NCBI RefSeq assembly: GCF_013087525.1
Contig: NZ_JABFCS010000002.1
Coordinates: forward strand, 62,001-126,000
Source of the DNA: Ramlibacter montanisoli
GTDB lineage: Bacteria > Pseudomonadota > Gammaproteobacteria > Burkholderiales > Burkholderiaceae_C
Direction of reading: 5' to 3'
Length of the DNA: 64,000 bases
Position 1 is the stretch's first letter. The number at the start of each line of letters is the position of its first letter. Positions 26,679 through 37,925 of the stretch are shown piece after piece. The position numbers and the translations under genes were made by a program. The notes under the pieces are model-generated. The model saw only the letters and a list, made by a program, of their open reading frames with translations, was not told the DNA's origin and did no database searches.

Positions 26679-27687
26679 ATGCGCAGGCCCGCCCTCTACA
26701 GCTCCAGCCGCCCGGCCCGCACCGCGGCGGGCCCCAGCGAGGCGCAGGCCTCCGCCGCCGATGCCCAGGCCGTCGCCGCGCAAGCGGTGCCCGCGCCCCG
26801 GCGCCGCCGATTCGGCGGCATTTCCCCATCGAGTCCAGGCCTTCTGTGGGCCGCCATCCTGCTGCTCGGCATCGCCCTGGCCACCAGCCTGCTGCTGCGG
26901 CCGGCGCAGCGCCGCCTGACGCAGGAAGACATCAACGCCGCCGTCATGAAGACGATGGAGACGCAGGTGATGCCTTCCGAGTACGCGCGGGCGTACGACA
27001 ACATCCGGCCCTCGGTGGTGCGGGTGATCAGCTACATCAAGAAGAGCCGGCTGAAGGAGGAAGACCAGAAAGCTGCTGGCCCGCAAGACGGCCAAGCCCA
27101 AGCCGCTCGGGCCCGCGGAAGCGGACCTCACCGGCGACGGCGACGAGGTCGAGAACGGGGTGGGCACCGGCGTGGTGATCATCGACAAGGGCGTGATCCT
27201 GACCAACCTGCACGTGGTGCACGGCGCCGACCGCATCAAGGTCATCTTCCACGACGGGCTGGAAGCCTCCGCCACCATCTCCGGCGTGCAGGCGGAGAAC
27301 GACCTGGCCGTGCTGCAGGCCGCCAAGATCCCCGACGACATGATCGCCGCCACCATGCGCTCCACCGCCGACCTCGCACCGGGCGACAAGGTGCTGGCGG
27401 TCGGCTTCCCCTTCGGCATCGGCCCCTCCGCCTCGGGCGGGGTGGTGTCGGGGCTGGGCCGGGTGTTCCGCTCGCCGGAAGGCAAGCAGGAAATGAAGAA
27501 CCTGATCCAGTTCGACGCGGCAGCCAATCCGGGCAATTCCGGAGGCCCGCTGGTCACGATGGATGGTGAAGTGGTGGGCATCGTCACCGCCATCCTCAAC
27601 CCCACCTCCGCGCGGACCTTCCTGGGCATCGGCTTCGCCGTGCCGATCGAGAACGCCGCCTCCGCCGCCGGGCTGCCGCCGTTCTGA
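26679..27687 (+). CDS. membrane-anchored trypsin-like (HtrA-type) serine protease without PDZ (frameshifted as read)
   Basis: A protein of about 336 residues. A cytoplasmic basic N-terminus precedes a single membrane helix (about residues 55-75); a trypsin-like domain follows in the periplasm. The triad is His in TNLHVVHG, Asp in ENDLAV and Ser in GNSGGP. The protein ends about 40 residues after the Ser, so there is no PDZ domain. The frame changes near 27064-27072, where one extra or two missing bases separate SRLKEED from KLLARKTAKPK. AAGGA precedes the ATG. It stands just upstream of moxR. Confidence 0.82.
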
Positions 27688-27721
27688 CGGCCGCCTTCCC
27701 TTTTTCTCCCAGCAGGACTTC

Positions 27722-28709
<988 letters not shown>

Positions 28710-28729
<20 letters not shown>

Positions 28730-29717
28730 GGGCCGGAAGGCGGCCGGAGAGGCCGCTGCCCCCGACACCACGCCCGCCCCGGCGGGCCCGGCGCACCATG
28801 CCGAACACGTGATGCGCCGGCTGGAGTGGAAGGTGATCCGCCGCCTCGACGGCCTGCTGCAGGGCGACTACCGCACGCTGCTGCGCGGCACCGGCCTGGA
28901 CCTGGCGGACCTGCGCGAATACCAGCTGCACGACGACGTGCGGCACATCGACTGGAACGTGACGGCGCGCATGCAGTCGCCCTACGTGCGCGTGTTCACC
29001 GAGGACCGCGAGATGTCGGCTTGGTTCCTGGTGGACCTGAGCCCCTCGGTGGACTTCGGCTCCGGCGAGCTGCGCAAGCGCAACGTCTCCGCCGAATTCG
29101 TCGCCGTGCTGGCGCGGATGCTCACGCGCCACGGCAACCGCGTCGGCGCGATGCTGTACGGCTCCGGCGTGGACACCGTGATCCCCACCCGCAACGGCCG
29201 CCGCCACGTGCTGCACCTGCTGCACAGCATGCTGGACCGCACGGCCACCGGCGAGAGCGGCCCGACGCGCCTGCACGAACTGCTGGCGTCCGCCGCCAGC
29301 ATGATCAAGCGCCGCTCCACGATCTTCGTGGTGTCCGACTTCATCAGCGAGCCCGGCTGGGAAAAGCCGCTGGCGCAGCTGGCGCAAAGGCATGAGGTCG
29401 TGGCGGTGCGCGTGCTGGACCCGCTGGAGCTGGACCTGCCGGACCTCGGCCTGCTGACGCTGCGCGATTCGGAAACCGGCGAGCAGGTGGTGGTGGACAC
29501 CCACGACGCGACCTTCCGCAAGCGCTTTGCCCGCATCGCGGCGCAGCGCGAAGCCGAACTGCGGCAAGCCCTGGTGAAGAGCAGCGTGGACGCCCTGGAG
29601 CTGTCCACCGACGCCGACCTGGTGGACGCCATCGTGCGCTTCGTCGACATGCGCAAGCGCCGGTCCCAACTGTCCTCTGGCGGCCTGCCGGCGCACCTGC
29701 GCGCCAGGGCCGCCTGA
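28710..29717 (+). CDS. DUF58 domain-containing protein
   Basis: A 335-residue soluble protein with the DUF58 signature (YQLHDDVRHIDWNVTAR, about residues 71-87) and a VWA-like fold in the C-terminal half (FLVDLSPSVDFG, DxSxS-like). It has no membrane helix. It always accompanies MoxR ATPases and is thought to be part of the same assembly. It overlaps moxR by 20 bases and is followed 17 bases later by the VWA gene. Confidence 0.93.
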
Positions 29718-29734
29718 TCCCCGGGGAGAACAAG

Positions 29735-30774
29735 ATGCAATTCCTCTGGCCCCAATTCCTGTGGCTGCTGCTGGCCCTGCCGCTGCTGGTGGGGCTGTAC
29801 GTGCTGCTGTTGCGCCGCAAGAAGAAGATGGCGGTGCGCTATGCCTCGCTGTCCATCGTCAAGGAGGCGATGGGCGCGCGCTCGCAGATGCGGCGGCACA
29901 TCCCGCCGGCGCTGTTCCTGCTCTCGATGGCTGCGCTGCTGGTCGCGGCCGGGCGGCCGGTGGCGGTGGTCACGCTGCCGTCCAACCAGCAGACCATCAT
30001 CCTGGCGATGGACGTGTCGGGCAGCATGCGGGCGACCGACGTGCAGCCGAACCGGTTGGTGGCGGCGCAGAACGCCGCCAAGGCCTTCATCCAGGAGCTG
30101 CCGCGCCACGTGAAGGTCGGCATCGTCGCCTTCGCCGGCTCGGCGCAGGTGGCGCAGCTGCCCACCGTGAACCGCGAGGACCTGGTGACGGCGATCGACC
30201 GCTTCCAGCTGCAGCGCGCCACGGCCACCGGCAACGCCATCGTGATCTCGCTGGCCACGCTGTTCCCGGACGCCGGCATCGACCTCGAGTCCATGCAGAG
30301 CGGGCGCGAGCGCCAGCGCGGCTTCGCGATCGACGGGCAGAAGAAGGAGAAGAAGGAATTCACCCCGGTCACGCCGGGCTCCTACCCGTCCGCCGCCATC
30401 ATCATGCTGACCGACGGCCAGCGCACCACCGGCGTGGACCCGCTGGAAGCGGCAAGCTGGCCGCCGACCGCGGCGTGCGCGTGTACACCGTGGGCATCGG
30501 CACGGTGGACGGCGAGACGATCGGCTTCGAAGGCTGGTCGATGCGCGTGCGGCTGGACGAGGAAACGCTCAAGGCGATCGCCAACAAGACCTCGGCCGAG
30601 TACTTCTACGCCGGCACGGCGCAGGACCTGAAGAAGGTCTACGAGACGCTCAGCTCCAAGCTGACCGTCGAGAAGAAGGAAACCGAGATCTCGGCGCTGT
30701 TCGCGCTGGCGGCGGCGGCACTGGCGCTGCTGTCGGCCGGGTTGTCGCTGGTGTGGTTCAACCGGATCCTCTGA
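29735..30774 (+). CDS. VWA-domain membrane protein, BatA-like (frameshifted as read)
   Basis: A protein of about 347 residues. An N-terminal membrane helix pair flanks an Aerotolerance/BatA segment, then a VWA domain with the MIDAS motif DVSGSM (about residues 93-98) and IIMLTDGQ, and a C-terminal membrane helix. The frame breaks at about 30448-30456; GVDPLEAA must continue as KLAADRGVRVYTVGIG, one missing base. BatA-type proteins sit in the inner membrane and work with MoxR. There is no batB or TPR batC nearby. Confidence 0.85.
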
Positions 30775-30790
30775 CCGTCATCCCCCTTCG

Positions 30791-30850
30791 GTAGGCCGGG
30801 CTGCGCGCAGCGCACCCCGGCGTTGGGGTCGCTGCGCGAACCCAAGCTAC
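30791..30850. repeat. REP-like imperfect inverted repeat at convergent gene ends
   Basis: The left arm begins GTAGGCCGGGCTGCGCGCAG and the right arm ends GAACCCAAGCTAC. They can pair imperfectly around a GGCG/TTGG centre. It shares the GTAG end and the GCAGCG/CCCC core with the repeat at 15530-15608. It fills the gap between the convergent VWA and lolD genes, and its right end contains the lolD stop codon. Confidence 0.65.
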
Positions 30851-31545
30851 GCATCGAGCTTCCCTGAAGTCAGCCGCAAGGTCCTGCCGCACCTTGACGC
30901 GAGCTGCTCGTCGTGCGTGACCATCACGAAAGCCGTGCCGCGCTCCTGCGCGAGGCGCAGCATCAGCGCGAACACCACGTCGGCCGTGCCGCGGTCCAGG
31001 TTGCCGGTCGGTTCGTCCGCCAGCACGCAGGCCGGATGCGCCACCAGCGCCCGCGCGATCGCCACCCGCTGGCGCTCGCCGCCGGACAGCTCGGAAGGGC
31101 GGTGCTTCATGCGTTCCTTCAGCCCCACCGCGGCCAGCATGTCGGCGGCTTCGCGGTGCACCACCTCCACCGGCTCGCGGCGGATGCGCAGCGGCATGCC
31201 GACGTTGTCCAGCGCGGTGAATTCCGGCAGCAGGTGGTGGAACTGGTAGACGAAGCCCAGGTGTGCGTTGCGCAGCTTGCCCTGTTGCGCGGGGTCGAGG
31301 CTGGCCATCTGCTGGCCCATCAGCTGCACGGACCCGGAAGTCGGCGCGTCCAGCCCGCCCAGCACGTGCAGCAGCGTGCTCTTGCCGGAACCGGAGGCAC
31401 CGACGATCGCCAGCGTCTCGCCGGCGTGCACCTGCAGGTCCACGCCGCGCAGCACCTCGACGTCCAGCCCGCCTTCGGTGAAGCGCTTGGTCAGGCCCTG
31501 GCAGGCCAGCACCACGCCCGTGTGGGGCTCGTAGCGGTTACTCAT
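30847..31545 (-). CDS. lolD: lipoprotein-releasing ABC transporter ATP-binding protein
   Basis: A 232-residue ABC ATPase of the MacB/LolD branch. Walker [10 protein letters not shown] is near residue 51, the signature [15 protein letters not shown] near residue 156, and Walker [12 protein letters not shown] near residue 178. With LolC/E it extracts outer-membrane lipoproteins from the inner membrane for LolA. It overlaps the upstream lolC-like gene by eight bases. The stop falls inside a REP-like repeat. Confidence 0.95.
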   Translation of the reverse strand: MSNRYEPHTGVVLACQGLTKRFTEGGLDVEVLRGVDLQVHAGETLAIVGASGSGKSTLLHVLGGLDAPTSGSVQLMGQQMASLDPAQQGKLRNAHLGFVYQFHHLLPEFTALDNVGMPLRIRREPVEVVHREAADMLAAVGLKERMKHRPSELSGGERQRVAIARALVAHPACVLADEPTGNLDRGTADVVFALMLRLAQERGTAFVMVTHDEQLASRCGRTLRLTSGKLDA

Positions 31546-32791
31546 AGCGCAGGGCCTCCGCCGGGTTGACGCGGCTGGCGCGCCAGCTCGGATACAGCGT
31601 GGCCACGAAGGACAGCACCAGGGAGATCACGGCCACCGGCATGATGTCGGAGTACTGCGGGTCGCTGGGCATGCGGCTGATCAGGTAGATGTCCTTGGGC
31701 AGGAAGCTCGCGTTCAGCGCGCGCTCCATGGCCGGCACGATCACGTCGATGTTCAGCGCCACGCCCAGCCCGAGCAGCAGGCCCGCCAGCGTGCCGATCA
31801 CGCCGACGGCCGCGCCCTGCACGACGAAGATGCCCATGATGCTGCCGGGGCTCGCGCCCAGCGTGCGCAGGATCGCGATGTCGGCCTTCTTGTCGGTCAC
31901 CGTCATCACCAGCGTGCTCACCAGGTTGAAGGCGGCCACCGCGACGATCAGCGTCAGGATGATGAACATCATCCTTTTCTCCAGCTGCACGGCGGCGAAC
32001 CAGGTGCGGTTCTGCCGCGTCCAGTCGCGCACCAGGAACTCGCCCGAGAGCTGCGTGGTCAGCTGCGCCGCCACCTCGCGCGCCCGGTTCAGGTCGCGCA
32101 GCTTCAGCCGCACGCCGGTCGGCCCTTCCAGGCGGAACAGGCGCTGCGCATCCTCCAGGTGCAGCATGACCAGGCCGCTGTCGTATTCGAAATGGCCCGA
32201 ATCGAAGGTGCCCACCACGGTCATCTGCTTCAGGCGCGGCACCACGCCGGCCGGCGTGACCTGGCCGCCGGGCGCGATCATGGTGACGGCGTCGCCTTCG
32301 CGCACGCCCAGGTTGCGCGCCAGTTCCGCCCCCAGCACCACGCCGAACTGCCCCGCCACCAGCTTGTTGAGCGTCTGCTGCGAGGTGGCCGCCAGGTCGG
32401 TGACCTGGGGCTCCAGCTTGGGGTCGATGCCGCGCACGATGGTGCCGCGCATGTCCTCGCCGCGCGCCAGCAGCGACTGCGCCGCCACGAAGGGCGCCGC
32501 TCCCACCACTTCGGTGTTGCCGCGCACCTCCGACAGCGTGCGGTTCACGTCGGGCAGCACGCCGCCGCCGGGGCCGTAGACCTCGATGTGCGAGACCACG
32601 CTCAGCATGCGGTCGCGCACCTCCTTCTGGAAGCCGTTCATCACCGACAGCACGATGATCAGCGCGGCGACGCCGAGCGAGATCCCGAGCATCGACACGC
32701 CGGAAATGAAGGAGATGAATCCGTTGCGCCGGGTGGCGCGGCCGGCGCGGGTGTAGCGCCAACCCAGCACGAGTTCGTAAGGAAGGGCCAT
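31538..32791 (-). CDS. lolC: lipoprotein-releasing ABC transporter permease (LolC/E)
   Basis: A 417-residue FtsX-like permease. An N-terminal helix (around [20 protein letters not shown]) precedes a large periplasmic domain of about 220 residues and three C-terminal helices. Only one permease gene is present, so LolC and LolE roles are probably shared by a homodimer (LolF-like). The ATG at 32791 gives the usual N-terminus ([15 protein letters not shown]). No frame problem is seen. Confidence 0.94.
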   Translation of the reverse strand: MALPYELVLGWRYTRAGRATRRNGFISFISGVSMLGISLGVAALIIVLSVMNGFQKEVRDRMLSVVSHIEVYGPGGGVLPDVNRTLSEVRGNTEVVGAAPFVAAQSLLARGEDMRGTIVRGIDPKLEPQVTDLAATSQQTLNKLVAGQFGVVLGAELARNLGVREGDAVTMIAPGGQVTPAGVVPRLKQMTVVGTFDSGHFEYDSGLVMLHLEDAQRLFRLEGPTGVRLKLRDLNRAREVAAQLTTQLSGEFLVRDWTRQNRTWFAAVQLEKRMMFIILTLIVAVAAFNLVSTLVMTVTDKKADIAILRTLGASPGSIMGIFVVQGAAVGVIGTLAGLLLGLGVALNIDVIVPAMERALNASFLPKDIYLISRMPSDPQYSDIMPVAVISLVLSFVATLYPSWRASRVNPAEALRYE

Positions 32792-32853
32792 CGTGCCGGC
32801 TTTAGTGTTCGTTTTCCATCGGCGGGCATTGTGGCATCCCCGACAATACGGCT

Positions 32854-33805
32854 GTGTCAGACGCCGTCCACTTGCTCGTTCCCTTCGCCATGTGCTCGGC
32901 CGGGGCTGCACCGAAATCCTGCGCGGGCTCCAGTTGCCCAACCTGCAGCGCCTGCTGCGCCGGCTGGGGGTGGAGGCGACGGACCAGGGGGACGCCGAGG
33001 CCTCTCTCCGCCCCACGAACGCGCCGTGGCCCGCGCCTGGGGCCTGGAGCCCGCCGAGGGCCTGGTGCCGCTGGCGGCGCTGCAGGTGCGCCATTCCGGC
33101 ACGGCCAGCGGCACCGAGGGCTGGGCCTGGATCAGCCCTAGCCACTGGCGCGTGGGCCGCGACCACATCGTGATGGCCCACCCGCAGGAGCTGCAGCTGG
33201 ACGCCGAGGATTCGCAGGCGCTGCTGGCGGCGATGAAGCCTTATTTCGAGGAGGACGGCATCGCGCTGGCCTATGATGCGCCGCTGCGCTGGCTGGCGCG
33301 CGGCGAGATCTTCCGCACGCTGCCCACCGCATCGCTCGACCGGGTGATGGGCCGCACCATCGACGGCTGGCTTCCCGCAGGCGATGCCGCGCGGCCGGTG
33401 CGCCGGCTGCAACAGGAAATGCAGATGCTCCTCTACACCCTGCCGCTGAACGACGCGCGCCAGCGCGGCGGGCTGCTGCCGGTCAACTCCTTCTGGGTCA
33501 GCGCCACGGGGGCCCTGCCCGACGGCGAGTTGCCGCGCTCCGACGGCGGCCTGCAGGTGACGCCCTACCTGCGCGACGCGGCGCTGCTGGGCGACTGGCG
33601 CGCCTGGGCCGCGGCCTGGCAACGGCTCGACGGCCGCGAGTGCGCGCGCCTGCTGGCGGAACACGAACGCGGCGGCGCGGTGCGCATCACGCTGTGCGGC
33701 GAGGCCGCCGCCCGCACCTGGTCCTCGGCCGCCGCCACCGGCTGGCAGCGCGTGCGCGGCCTGTTCGCTTCCTCGTCCCCGGCCGAATTGCTGGAGGGGC
33801 TGTGA
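32854..33805 (+). CDS. conserved hypothetical protein upstream of recJ (frameshifted as read)
   Basis: A protein of about 317 residues. I recall related betaproteobacterial proteins upstream of recJ, sometimes labelled phosphoglycerate mutase-like; no catalytic motif of that family is visible to me. Three frames must be joined: MSDAVHLLVPFA from the GTG at 32854, then EILRGLQLPNLQRLL after a break near 32899-32905, then SPPHERAVARAWGLEP after a break near 33000-33006. Each needs one added base. The conserved core includes PYFEEDGIALAYDAPLRWLA and LLPVNSFWVSATGALP. The stop overlaps recJ. Confidence 0.72.
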
Positions 33806-35511
33806 AGATCATCACGCGCGACGTCCCGCCGCGAGCCGCCTGGGCGCTGGAGCAGGCCGGCATCCATCCGCTGCTCGCGCGCCTGTACGCCGCCCGCGGC
33901 GTGCTGGTGAAGGAGGAACTGGACAACGGCCTGGGCCGCTTGCTGCCACCCGCCTCGCTCAAGGGCGCGACGGAAGCGGCAAAGCTGCTGGCCGACGCCA
34001 TTGCCGCCGGCCGCAAGCTGTGCATCGTCGCGGACTACGACTGCGACGGCGCCACGGCCTGCGCGGTGGCCGTGCGCGGCCTGCGCCTGCTGGGTGCGCA
34101 GCACGTGGCTTACCTGGTGCCGGACCGCGTGGTGGACGGCTACGGGCTCACGCGGCCGATCGCGCAGCGCGTGAAGGCGCAGGGCGCCGACGTGCTGATC
34201 ACGGTGGACAACGGCATCGCCAGCATCGACGGCGTGGCGGCGGCGCTGGAACTCGGCCTGCAGGTGCTGGTGACCGACCACCACCTGCCCGGCGCCGAGT
34301 TGCCGCAAGGCGCGCTGATCGTCAACCCGAACCAGCCGGGCTGCGGCTTCGAGAGCAAGTCGGTGGCCGGCGTCGGCGTCATGTTCTACGTGCTGCTGGC
34401 CTTGCGCGCCGAGCTGCGCGCGCGCGGCGTGTTCGACGAGCGCACGCAGCCCAAGCTGGATGCCCTGCTGCCGCTGGTGGCGCTGGGCACCGTGGCCGAC
34501 GTGGTGAAGCTGGACGCCAACAACCGCCGGCTGGTGGCGCAGGGGCTCAAGCGCATCCGCGCCGGCGCCCTGCCCTGCGGCGTGGCGGCGCTGTTCAAGG
34601 CGGCGGCGCGCAAGCCCGAAGTCGCCACCACTTTCGATTTCGGCTTCGCGCTCGGGCCGCGCATCAACGCCGCGGGACGGCTGGCGGACATGACGCTGGG
34701 CATCGAGTGCCTGCTGACCGACGATGCCGCGCGTGCCGAAGAACTGGCGCAGGCGCTCGACGGCATCAACCGCGACCGGCGCGAAATCGAAGGCGACATG
34801 CGCGAGCAGGCGCTGGCGATGGCGGAGGCGCTGTTCGACGAAGGCGAGGAGCCGCCGCCGGCGATCTGCGTGTTCGATCCCGACTTCCACGAAGGCGTGG
34901 TGGGCATCGTCGCCTCGCGCATCAAGGACAAGCTGCACCGGCCGACCTTCGTGTTCGCGGCCAGCCAGGCGCCCGGCAAGGAACACGAGCTCAAGGGTTC
35001 CGGCCGCTCGATTCCCGGCTTCCACCTGCGCGATGCGCTCGACCTCGTGGCCAAGCGCCACCCCGGCGTGCTGCTGCGCTTCGGCGGCCACGCGATGGCC
35101 GCGGGCTGCACGATCGCCGAGGAGCACCTGGACGTGTTCGAGCAGGCCCTGGCGCAGGTCGCGCAGGAATGGCTGGACGCGGCGACGCTGCTGCGCAGCC
35201 TGCACACCGACGGCCCGCTGGCGCCCGAGTACCGCCGGCCGGACCTGGTCGACACGCTGCACCAGGAGGTGTGGGGCCAGGGCTTCGCGCCGCCGGTGTT
35301 CAGCGAGGAAGTGGAGATCCTCTCGCAGCGGCTGGTGGGCGAGAAGCACCTGGCCCTGAAGCTGCGCCACCAGGGCCAGCCGGTGGACGGCATCTGGTTC
35401 GGCCACACCGAGCCGCTGCCGGCCAGGGTGAAGATCGCGTTCCGGCTGGAAGCGGACGAGTGGCAGGGCGCGCGGCGCGTGCGCTTCCTGGTGGAAGGCG
35501 CGGAGTACTGA
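33802..35511 (+). CDS. recJ: single-stranded-DNA-specific exonuclease RecJ
   Basis: A 569-residue 5'-3' exonuclease used in recombination and mismatch repair. DHH-family motifs are ADYDCDGATA near residue 76 and VTDHHLPG near residue 157, and the DHHA1 region has GSGRSIPGFHLRDAL and FGGHAMAAG near residue 430. All metal ligands seem present and length is normal. The GTG start overlaps the preceding stop (GTGA), so it is coupled to the conserved gene upstream. Confidence 0.96.
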   Translation: MKIITRDVPPRAAWALEQAGIHPLLARLYAARGVLVKEELDNGLGRLLPPASLKGATEAAKLLADAIAAGRKLCIVADYDCDGATACAVAVRGLRLLGAQHVAYLVPDRVVDGYGLTRPIAQRVKAQGADVLITVDNGIASIDGVAAALELGLQVLVTDHHLPGAELPQGALIVNPNQPGCGFESKSVAGVGVMFYVLLALRAELRARGVFDERTQPKLDALLPLVALGTVADVVKLDANNRRLVAQGLKRIRAGALPCGVAALFKAAARKPEVATTFDFGFALGPRINAAGRLADMTLGIECLLTDDAARAEELAQALDGINRDRREIEGDMREQALAMAEALFDEGEEPPPAICVFDPDFHEGVVGIVASRIKDKLHRPTFVFAASQAPGKEHELKGSGRSIPGFHLRDALDLVAKRHPGVLLRFGGHAMAAGCTIAEEHLDVFEQALAQVAQEWLDAATLLRSLHTDGPLAPEYRRPDLVDTLHQEVWGQGFAPPVFSEEVEILSQRLVGEKHLALKLRHQGQPVDGIWFGHTEPLPARVKIAFRLEADEWQGARRVRFLVEGAEY

Positions 35512-35518
35512 CGCCTCT

Positions 35519-35617
35519 CGTCATCCCCGCGCAGGCGGGGCCCCAAGGCGTCCAAAGAAAAAGCGGCCGATGGCCGCTTTCCCAAGAGCTTGGTTCCCCG
35601 CCTGCGCGGGGATGACG
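35519..35617. repeat. inverted repeat pair flanking the recJ terminator
   Basis: A 22-base arm at 35519-35540 (CGTCATCCCCGCGCAGGCGG and two more G) has its exact reverse complement at 35596-35617. Between them lies a terminator hairpin. CGTCATCCCCGCGCAGGCGGGG is a familiar kind of dispersed palindromic unit in proteobacteria. It fills the gap between the convergent recJ and 108-residue gene. Confidence 0.82.
35560..35580. terminator. bidirectional Rho-independent terminator after recJ
   Basis: AAAGCGGCC and GGCCGCTTT pair around the loop GAT. On the minus strand the stem runs on into TTTTTCTTT; on the plus strand only TTT follows. It lies between convergent recJ and the gene ending at 35621, so it could serve both. 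Confidence 0.8.
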
Positions 35618-35620
35618 TCC

Positions 35621-35947
35621 TTACGCCGTCCCCATCACCGCCACGCCGCTGTGCTGCGGGTCGTCGAAGTAGCCGAACAGGCGGGAGGCCACGGCGGCCA
35701 GCTCCGCGTCGTCGCTGGCGCGGGCGCAGGCCAGCTGCCACATCGCGTATTCGCGGTCGCCCAGCATCATGTCCGTGTTGACGCAGCGGCCGCGGCCCGC
35801 CATCAGCAGCGAGAAGGTCGCGAGCAGCCCGGTGGGACAGTAGCGCGGCGAGGCGGGCAGCTGCTCGAAGTCGTCCGAGGCTTCCAGCGACGCGCCGGCG
35901 TGGCCCGGCGGAACGTGATTCGTGCGAAGAGCTTGCAGGGTGTTCAT
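35621..35947 (-). CDS. small hypothetical protein (108 aa)
   Basis: A 108-residue soluble protein I do not recognise. The N-terminal 45 residues look disordered; the rest is helical (YCPTGLLATFSLLMAGRG and DREYAMWQLACARASDDAELAA shown by DREYAMWQLAC). It begins eight bases after the small membrane protein gene, so the two are likely one operon. It ends next to the recJ terminator. The function is unknown. Confidence 0.6.
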   Translation of the reverse strand: MNTLQALRTNHVPPGHAGASLEASDDFEQLPASPRYCPTGLLATFSLLMAGRGRCVNTDMMLGDREYAMWQLACARASDDAELAAVASRLFGYFDDPQHSGVAVMGTA

Positions 35948-35955
35948 GGCGAACC

Positions 35956-36264
35956 TCAGCGATAGCTGAAACTGACCGGCACCGCGCCGGTCACGGTGCC
36001 GTTCGACACGGGCGCCTGCGTGTTCACGCCGGTGCGCGTGGAGCAGCTGGCGATCGTCGAGCCGGGGATGTACTGCAGGCAGTCCGACAGGGCCATCTGC
36101 TGCACCACCACCTCGTTCTGGCGGGCTTCGGCCTTGCGCACCTGGTGGCTGCACAGGAGCCAGAAGGCGAACAGCTGCCCCATCGCGAGCGCACCGAGAA
36201 GGATCCAGAACATCCTGCTGCGTTCTTCCTGCAAGCCGGGTTCGATGGCGAGGGCGTGGGACAT
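35956..36264 (-). CDS. small single-pass membrane protein, unknown
   Basis: A 102-residue protein with one membrane helix (FWILLGALAMGQLFAFWLL, about residues 19-37) and a periplasmic tail with two cysteines (DCLQ and ASCST) that could form a disulfide. AAGGAAG precedes the ATG. I do not recognise the family. It is the first gene of a two-gene unit with the 108-residue protein and is divergent from the pyrroline-2-carboxylate-reductase-like gene. Confidence 0.65.
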   Translation of the reverse strand: MSHALAIEPGLQEERSRMFWILLGALAMGQLFAFWLLCSHQVRKAEARQNEVVVQQMALSDCLQYIPGSTIASCSTRTGVNTQAPVSNGTVTGAVPVSFSYR

Positions 36265-36380
36265 GGCGGAACTTCCTTGAGTGGATGGATCCTAGGCCTG
36301 CCCTTTTTCCGGCGCCAGAGTGGCAGTCTCGACATGCTGTAGGACAAAATCTTGACGCGACCATTGAGGCCCCCGAACCC

Positions 36381-37283
36381 ATGACAGAACTCCTGGATGC
36401 GAACGCCACCGCCGCGCGCTTGCCCTACCCGCGCCTGGAACGCGAGCTCGTGCGCGTGCTGCACGATCCTGTTGCGCGCGTGCCACCGCGGCTGGTGCAG
36501 GGCACTGCCCCGCGGTGGCAGCCTGTTCGTCATGCCGGCCTTCGATGCGGACGTGGCGATCACCAAGCTGATCACGTTCACGCCCGCGAACACCGGCACG
36601 AAAACGCCGACGATCCAGGGGGATGTGGTGGTGTTCGACGTGGAAACGGGGACGCGCCGGCTGGTGCTCGATGGTCCGACCGTCACCGCGCGCAGGACCG
36701 CGGCGGTCTCGCTCCTCGCCGCGAAGTGGCTTGCGCCCAACACCGCGGGCCCCCTCCTGATCGTGGGTGCAGGGGCCCAGGGGCATGCCCACCTGGAGGC
36801 GTTTGCACAAGGATTGAGCATCCGCGAGGTGCTCATCCATTCGCGCTCGAAGCGAGCGCACACGTGTTGGCCTCCCGCGCACGTGAAATCGGACTACAGG
36901 CGCGCGTGATTTCCGCACCGGATCCCGAGCTGGCGAAATGCCCTCTCGTGGTCACCTGCACGCCCGCGTCCGGCGTGGTCCTGCGCGCGCTGCCACGCGA
37001 AGACGCGTTCCTCGCCGCCGTCGGCGCCTTCACGCCGCAGATGATCGAACTCGCCCCCGAACTCACGCGGCACGTCGCGACCCGGGGCCGCATCGTGGTG
37101 GACACGCGCGACGCGGATCACGAAGCGGGCGACCTGCTTCAGGCGGGGCTGGACGTCACACGCTTTCCCGCCCTGCGCGAGCTGGATGCGCACGGGCCGC
37201 GTGGAAGCGGCCCGGTGCTGTTCAAGAGTTGCGGCTGGGCGGGTTGGGACCTCGCCGCCGCGCGCTGCGCGCTGTCCCCGTAG
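36381..37283 (+). CDS. ornithine cyclodeaminase/delta-1-pyrroline-2-carboxylate reductase family (frameshifted as read)
   Basis: A protein of about 300 residues of the OCD/mu-crystallin family. The Rossmann motif IVGAGAQGHAHLEAF and the end of the fold (LFKSCGWAGWDLAAARCA) are clear. Two frame changes occur: near 36505-36515, between RLVQG and LPRGGSLFVMP (one extra or two missing bases), and near 36838-36860, between IHSRS and EASAHVLA (one missing base). The family reduces cyclic imino acids or deaminates ornithine. The sequence pattern favours the reductase branch, which is inference. Confidence 0.78.
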   Translation: MTELLDANATAARLPYPRLERELVRVLHDPVARVPPRLVQGTAPRWQPVRHAGLRCGRGDHQADHVHAREHRHENADDPGGCGGVRRGNGDAPAGARWSDRHRAQDRGGLAPRREVACAQHRGPPPDRGCRGPGACPPGGVCTRIEHPRGAHPFALEASAHVLASRAREIGLQARVISAPDPELAKCPLVVTCTPASGVVLRALPREDAFLAAVGAFTPQMIELAPELTRHVATRGRIVVDTRDADHEAGDLLQAGLDVTRFPALRELDAHGPRGSGPVLFKSCGWAGWDLAAARCALSP

Positions 37284-37286
37284 ACG

Positions 37287-37853
37287 TCAGGCCTTCGGCA
37301 GCGTCACCCCTTGCTGCCCCTGGTACTTGCCGCCGCGGTCCTTGTAGCTCACGTCGCATTCCTCGTCGCTCTCGAAGAACAGGACCTGCGCGCAGCCCTC
37401 GCCCGCGTAGATCTTGGCGGGCAGCGGCGTGGTGTTGGAGAACTCCAGGGTCACGTAGCCTTCCCATTCGGGTTCGAAGGGCGTGACGTTGACGATGATG
37501 CCGCAGCGCGCGTAGGTGCTCTTGCCCAGGCAGATCGTGAGCACGTTGCGCGGGATGCGGAAGTACTCCAGCGTGCGCGCCAGCGCGAAGCTGTTGGGCG
37601 GGATGATGCAGACGTCGTCGTGGAAGTCCACGAAGCTCTTCTCGTCGAAGTTCTTCGGGTCCACCACCGTGCTGTGGATGTTGGTGAAGACCTTGAATTC
37701 GGGCGCGCAGCGGATGTCGTAGCCGTAGCTGGAGGTGCCGTAGCTGATGACGCGGCGGCCTTCCACCTGGCGGACCTGGTTCGGCTCGAAGGGCTCGATC
37801 AGGCCATGCTGCTGCGCCATGCGGCGGATCCACTTGTCGCTCTTGATCGTCAT
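37287..37853 (-). CDS. dcd: dCTP deaminase
   Basis: A 188-residue homotrimeric enzyme that converts dCTP to dUTP in the supply of thymidylate. The nucleotide-binding signature is [20 protein letters not shown] (about residues 109-128), containing the catalytic Glu, and the N-terminal SYGYDIR is conserved. I chose the ATG at 37853, with GGAG upstream, over one eight codons earlier. It converges on the OCD-family gene with a three-base gap. Confidence 0.96.
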   Translation of the reverse strand: MTIKSDKWIRRMAQQHGLIEPFEPNQVRQVEGRRVISYGTSSYGYDIRCAPEFKVFTNIHSTVVDPKNFDEKSFVDFHDDVCIIPPNSFALARTLEYFRIPRNVLTICLGKSTYARCGIIVNVTPFEPEWEGYVTLEFSNTTPLPAKIYAGEGCAQVLFFESDEECDVSYKDRGGKYQGQQGVTLPKA

Positions 37854-37925
37854 TCGGGGGCACTCCTGGGCGGCCATTTTAGAGGGACGCCGCGGCGCCT
37901 TCCCTTGACGCCGCGCAGGGGTGCG

